Shown piece by piece: positions 59,807-64,000 of a DNA stretch of 64,000 bases. Numbering within the stretch: position 1 is the stretch's first letter; each line of letters begins with the position of its first letter. The notes under the pieces are model-generated. The model had not been told where the DNA came from and ran no database searches. It saw only the letters and a program-made list of their open reading frames with translations. A program made the position numbers and the translations under genes. This DNA is from Lineus longissimus. Taxonomy: Eukaryota; Nemertea; Pilidiophora; Heteronemertea; Lineidae. The stretch is taken from positions 10,356,001 through 10,420,000 of the forward strand of contig NC_088319.1 in NCBI RefSeq assembly GCF_910592395.1, written 5' to 3'.

Positions 59807-60203
59807 AGCTGCGCTTACACCACGAAATATTGGTGGACCAATTGCACTTACACCACTACATTGCCGCGACAAATTGGTTCGGCAATCCATTGCCGATACA
59901 AATTGCCCAGCGAATTTGTCACACCAAGCTCGATGGTCCAAATTCGCCCGGCTTGTTAAAAGCTCGGCTTTGTCGTGGTGTACGCGCAAATGGATCGGCA
60001 ATTAGCTAGTTAGATGGTTCGGCTCCAGGCGGCGCTTTCGAAATGGCGCTTTCTGCGCATGCAATTTATTGTTTGCGCCATCTGTAGCCGGATTTTATAA
60101 CTAGCGGCAGCGCTGGTGGAAGCGCTTGGTGGATTTTCGATGGTGCGGCATTGGTTCCCGAACCAAGATTGGTGGTCCATTTTCAGGTGGTGTAAGTGCG
60201 GCT
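59807..60203. mobile_element. 397-bp MITE, copy 2 (AGCYGCRCTTACACC ends)
   Basis: Same orientation, ends and interior as the copy at 23226-23623, with roughly a dozen differences by eye. Flanking sequences are unrelated, showing two separate insertions. Confidence 0.8.
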
Positions 60204-61248
60204 ATAGTATGATATCGCAACAATTTCTAGGCAATCTCTGAATAAAAACAATCCCTCAAATTGTTGGGATAAGATGACAGCACTGAGTGCATTTCTCATG
60301 TTATCAGTCGAATCAGTTGAATATGCTACTTCAGGGCCCTATTACTACACACAAAGACACATATTTTGGCCCTGAAACAGCATTTTCAATAGACAAGCAC
60401 TATTTGCCTGGAACAACATTCCTTGCACATCTTCCTTGAACTCACATATTTCTCTCATCTATCAATGTCAATAGAATGTGATAGTCATCTAATCTACGTA
60501 TATTATTCTAGGAACAGAATCATATTCATAGCATTGGTCAACTTCTGGCAGAAATTCAGGTATACCATTAGTTTATTAGAGATGCTAGAGAAAACATTAC
60601 ACCAGATATCATTACTATTTTGTTTCTATGCATCTAAGCCATCTAGGCATAATTGCAAAGTTATGCTTGCGACTGTCCTGTTGAGACAAATTTTCGGAAT
60701 TTTGGATTTGGAAATTTAAACTCTACAAAAAAGTTAATGCATTAACCAACATTTCGGCAGCAAACCGAGAATTCAGTCTACCGCAAAACAAAAATTAGCA
60801 AACTGTCAATTTTAGCTTTGCAAATAATTCCTGGTTATTATCAGCACACATTCACACTTTTTGAGCAGGCTGAAGGGTCCAAAAAATTTTTTTAGCATCC
60901 CGACATCTGAATGTTTTGAGTTCGAGATATGGCGCAGACTCATCATTGTGACCTTGGTCATCACACTTTGCCTTTTCGTTCATTGTCGCCACATTGAATA
61001 AGATTAACCAATACTCCTCTTACTACCTGGTGTCTATGCCATCAGGGCAAGCAGACACCGCTTCCAAGTTGACAGTAACTTGTGATGGATGCCTCTACCC
61101 TGTCAAAAGAATAGCCACAAAAGGGCAATACACCCAATTGTTGCCCAAGCGTAGTGGCAGACAATATTGGTGAAAGAATCTATCATAAACTGAACATAAA
61201 CTTAATCAATTAGTGAATTCAGCAGTTACACATTCGTCTCTAACATAC

Positions 61249-61613
61249 CTAGAGATGAGTGGCATAGTAGATAGAGCACTGGCCTGATAATCAGGAGGTC
61301 ATGGGTTTGACACTCAGAGGGATCACCGCTGTTATATCCTTGTATCTTTGAACCTAACCCAACTTGCTGCTCTCCACCAAGGAGCGAATGGGTACCTAGC
61401 TGGCAGCATCATACACTGCTGCTTGCGGAGATAGCCTGAGTGCTGAGAGGCAGCTGAACCGTAAATACTCCCAAGGAAGTTTCGCTTGAACACGAATGTA
61501 CAAGCAAAACCAAGGGTGGTATTATGGCAAAGTGCTTGTGAGTTGAATCAAATGTGAATCGAGTACTAGCGCTATGCAAATGCTGAATTCATCATCTTCA
61601 TCATCAACATAAT
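61249..61613 (+). mobile_element. tRNA-derived SINE, ~365 bp
   Basis: ATGAGTGGCATAGTAGATAG (A-box-like) and GGTCATGGGTTTGACACTC (B-box-like) head a body containing GGAGCGAATGGGTACCTAGC and AGCGCTATGCAAATGC, ending in a (TCATCT)n-type tail. It resembles the 25071 SINE in the GGGTACC and GCGCTAT blocks but not in the head. Confidence 0.8.
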
Positions 61614-62129
61614 TATCGTACTTCTTCCAAAGAGCAGTGTCCGGTTTTTTTCATGCATCCTCCTCCTGACTACATTTTTATAAAGGTCAGTATGAAAACA
61701 ACTTTTAATACTAATAGCTATTTAATCCAATCACATCGTATTATTCCGACCCACACTAATTGAATTCTAGCCATTATTGGTCGATTTTTTGTGCGGTATT
61801 CAAGGGAGCTACAGGAATACCATGGCGTCATATTGGATATCATATCAGAAACGGCTAGCTTGAATGTCGTTTTTGTACTATTGATAGCATTGTAAAAGGC
61901 ATTTTATGCTAGTGTACATGGAAACCACCACCATGGATTTGCACGCATTGCCCTCTCGTGAGTTGTAATTGCTGTTCTGTTGATAAACGGGAGATATTGC
62001 AGGGCACAACATCAGTCTCTGATGGACTGAGGACCATTAAAAATAAGTGCATGCTAATAATGCAAGGCAATGACAGGTTAATCATTTTGCAGGGTAAGTT
62101 TTAGTAACATCAATATTTGACTAATCTGG

Positions 62130-62304
62130 GGAGCTGTTTTGAAAAAATTCAGTGTTGGAGGTCATCTGACCTAGGGGTCATGTGTACCAAGTTTAAAGTT
62201 AATAGCTTTAGCGGTTAAGAAACGTGCCACTGTTTTTTAAATAGGATACGACGACGACGGACACCGCGGTGTTGTATAGACTCCCCTACGGTGAGCCAAT
62301 CATG
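62130..62304 (+). mobile_element. Family A relative, 3' fragment
   Basis: Retains GGTCATCTGACCTAGGGG, GCGGTTAAGAAACGTGCCAC, GGATACGACGACGACGG and the 3' arm TAGACTCCCC-TACGGTGAGCC. Only the last ~175 bases of the family are present. Confidence 0.6.
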
Positions 62305-63199
62305 GTCAGATATAAAATTGTCACCGCCCAAAATCAAATGATGGATTTGCATTCTTTGTCAAAACTAGCGTCTTGGGCAAAAAGAAGGCACTTCTCACTT
62401 CGGCTGGCGAACTGAATTTTCCGTTTCCCTTCATGAGATGATGATTGAACCTCATCTAAACCCGACAGGGCACTCCGTAAAACTACAGTAACTGGAAGAA
62501 AAACATTCACGATGACCATAATAAGCCAGTGTACCAAAGACAGGGGTAGAATGCTAATGTACTGAAACCTTATACATCATTAGAATGAATCGAATTTCTT
62601 GAGTTTTCGGTCTCTGCAACACTAACGCACTCATCCCTCCGTCGTGAAGACATCGATTCAATGATACGCGTTGCCGTTATTTGTATCAAGTGATCAGATT
62701 GGTTCAGCAAACTGGAAATCAAACACGCAACATTGCATCGATGAAAGATAACTGTCGAGTGAATAGTTGCCGTTGGTGACAGAAGGCAATGACAGCATGT
62801 TCAGTTGGGCCAATAAAAGTAGAGTGTGAAGAAATTTCAAGTGATTTCAATTAAGAAAGTCAATGGATACGCAATAAAACTTTGCCCTCTCAAGAATATT
62901 GAGTCCAAGTAGGGGATGTAGACTTATGAATCCAAGGAGAGGTGAATACCAAGCCCAAAAGCCAAAGTGAGAGTCAGGCCATTTTCACTCAGTATTTTCA
63001 CCACCACCACATTATAGGAGCTCATCATAGCAGCCACCCTAACAGGAAGAGGTGAGGCATTTGACTCCTCTAAAACCTTATGGCACTTCATTGATTGTCC
63101 CTGTCAGGATTGTGAGAAATATCATGAATTGGGCGTGCAATGACGTCATTTGGGAATCCTTTTAAACAACAATCTATGTCCTCGACCCAATTGACATTA

Positions 63200-63330
63200 C
63201 TGACAAAGTGTGCCACATGATGTCACTGTGCTGCTATTGTTTTTCTGACGACAAAGTGTGCCATGTGCGGATGACATCTTGAATGACTAACTGCCATTCT
63301 TGCACCAACATCAAAGTACGCCATGTGGCT
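63200..63330. repeat. Three spaced copies of ACAAAGTGTGCCATGTG
   Basis: ACAAAGTGTGCCACATGATG (63201), ACAAAGTGTGCCATGTGCGG (63251) and TCAAAGTACGCCATGTGGCT (63310) indicate an old ~50-60 base tandem. A + strand frame from 63283 with CHSC/CFFC spacing is probably a by-product. Confidence 0.45.
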
Positions 63331-63724
63331 CGAGACTGTATCGGACATATAAAAAAAAATTGTTTTTTCTGTGGCAATGTCATTAGCACAACTTCTATGC
63401 ATGTGAGGGAGGAGCATGTGACTGTCCCCAATTTATATGGACGCCAAAAGCAGGAAAGTTCTAAAATCAAACACTAACACGAATTCCTGCCTCCTTATCA
63501 TGGCTTCTTGACGTTTTGTCCAGGTCTTGATCGTGATAATGAAAGATCGGTTTTTGATAAGAATCACAAGAAATCATGCGCATTGGCTCATTAGTAGTTC
63601 ATCAAATAGTGATGCATCTCATGGGGGTTCCATTCAGATCACTTTGATCAAATTTGTATCGTATGCAATCTCGTTCGATTAACTTAAAGGAAGGAAATCT
63701 GCCCAAATCCAATTCTTTAGCTAA

Positions 63725-64000
63725 CCCTTTGAAGCCTCATCGTGACTTTAGTCGACAAGGAAAAACCTCTCTGTTTGCCCGATCTTGACTATAGTCGCCA
63801 AAATTTACTTGGCATCCCTTCAGTTAAAACACTTATTGCAGCTTTGTGAGACCGAGATATTCCAGATGACCACTTTGGTTACATAGTGTCGTAGCTGAAA
63901 ATCATTTTCATATAAGACTTTCCAGGGTGAAAATTTGAATTCTGTCAGTATTTTGGGCACTTCTTCGAGTATTTCGACTTGGGCTTGATGGGGTGGTATT
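63725..64000. mobile_element. piggyBac-like MITE, cut by the window edge
   Basis: CCCTTTGAAGCCTCATCG, TAGTCGCCAAAA, TTTCCAGGGTGAAAATTTG and GGGGTGGTATT follow the 40330-40590 element in order, with an extra ~40 bases near 63815. The left flank is CTAA. The right end is outside the window. Confidence 0.7.

Larger units (their letters stand above)
60204..63724. other. No supported gene outside SINE and repeat fragments
   Basis: A 98-codon + frame at 60423-60719 is Leu/Ile/Ser-rich without a domain. A CRE octamer lies at 63141-63148. Confidence 0.35.

Noticed and set aside
63283-63477. Possible zinc-finger-like frame (CHSC, CFFC, H-x4-H)
   Set aside because: Spacing does not fit C2H2 fingers and the start overlaps a short tandem repeat.

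Overview
The window looks like ordinary nuclear DNA of an animal, most probably a marine invertebrate. It is AT-rich and shows no bacterial operons or Shine-Dalgarno-led gene strings. It carries at least one exon with consensus GT/AG splice sites, several tRNA-derived SINEs, and many short DNA transposons with clear target-site duplications. I cannot name the species from sequence alone.

Gene content is very low. The only long intact protein gene is a 578-codon, intronless acyl-CoA/AMP-forming ligase on the + strand (35865-37601), with a TATA-like motif upstream and AATAAA downstream. A second likely gene is represented by one spliced exon on the - strand (16147-16278). It encodes the start of a type II (Golgi-type) membrane protein whose cytosolic tail, anchor and following Leu-Trp-x-Lys-Cys resemble heparan-sulfate glucuronyl C5-epimerase; the rest of that gene was not found. 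Weaker coding candidates lie at 42141-42374 (-), 46996-47177 (+) and 55204-55340 (+). Promoter-like stretches lie at 40231-40301 (+) and near 32690-32740 (-).

Layout. 1-2480: nothing firm. 2482-4380: degenerate ~137-bp tandem array invaded by TTAA-flanked MITEs. 6158-7154: ~1-kb terminal-inverted-repeat element with a 6-bp target duplication. 7422-8554 and 20980-22117: two nearly identical ~1.13-kb repeats. 13314-15345: a piggyBac-like MITE followed by a head-to-tail chain of related repeats. 16147-17869: the spliced exon, half of a TAA-flanked MITE, and a complete TTA-flanked MITE. 23226-23623 and 59807-60203: a 397-bp MITE pair. 25071-25380: a SINE on the - strand. 26035-26420: a ~101-bp tandem array. 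28996-29484: a complete TAA-flanked MITE. 30593-30686: a cluster of CRE octamers. 34399-34576: a TA-flanked MITE. 35865-37601: the ligase gene. 40231-40590: a candidate promoter interrupted by a TTAA-flanked MITE. 49498-50625: a 34-bp minisatellite with a 133-bp higher-order period. 51509-51669 and 58939 onward: further TA-flanked MITEs. 52777-53218 and 57765-58275: tandem arrays. 55691-55942 and 61249-61613: SINEs. 63725-end: a piggyBac-like MITE cut by the window edge.

I saw no CRISPR array, rRNA, canonical tRNA gene, or multi-gene system. The interest of the window is mainly its dense and layered non-autonomous transposons, the single-exon ligase with altered signature motifs, and the isolated membrane-anchor exon.
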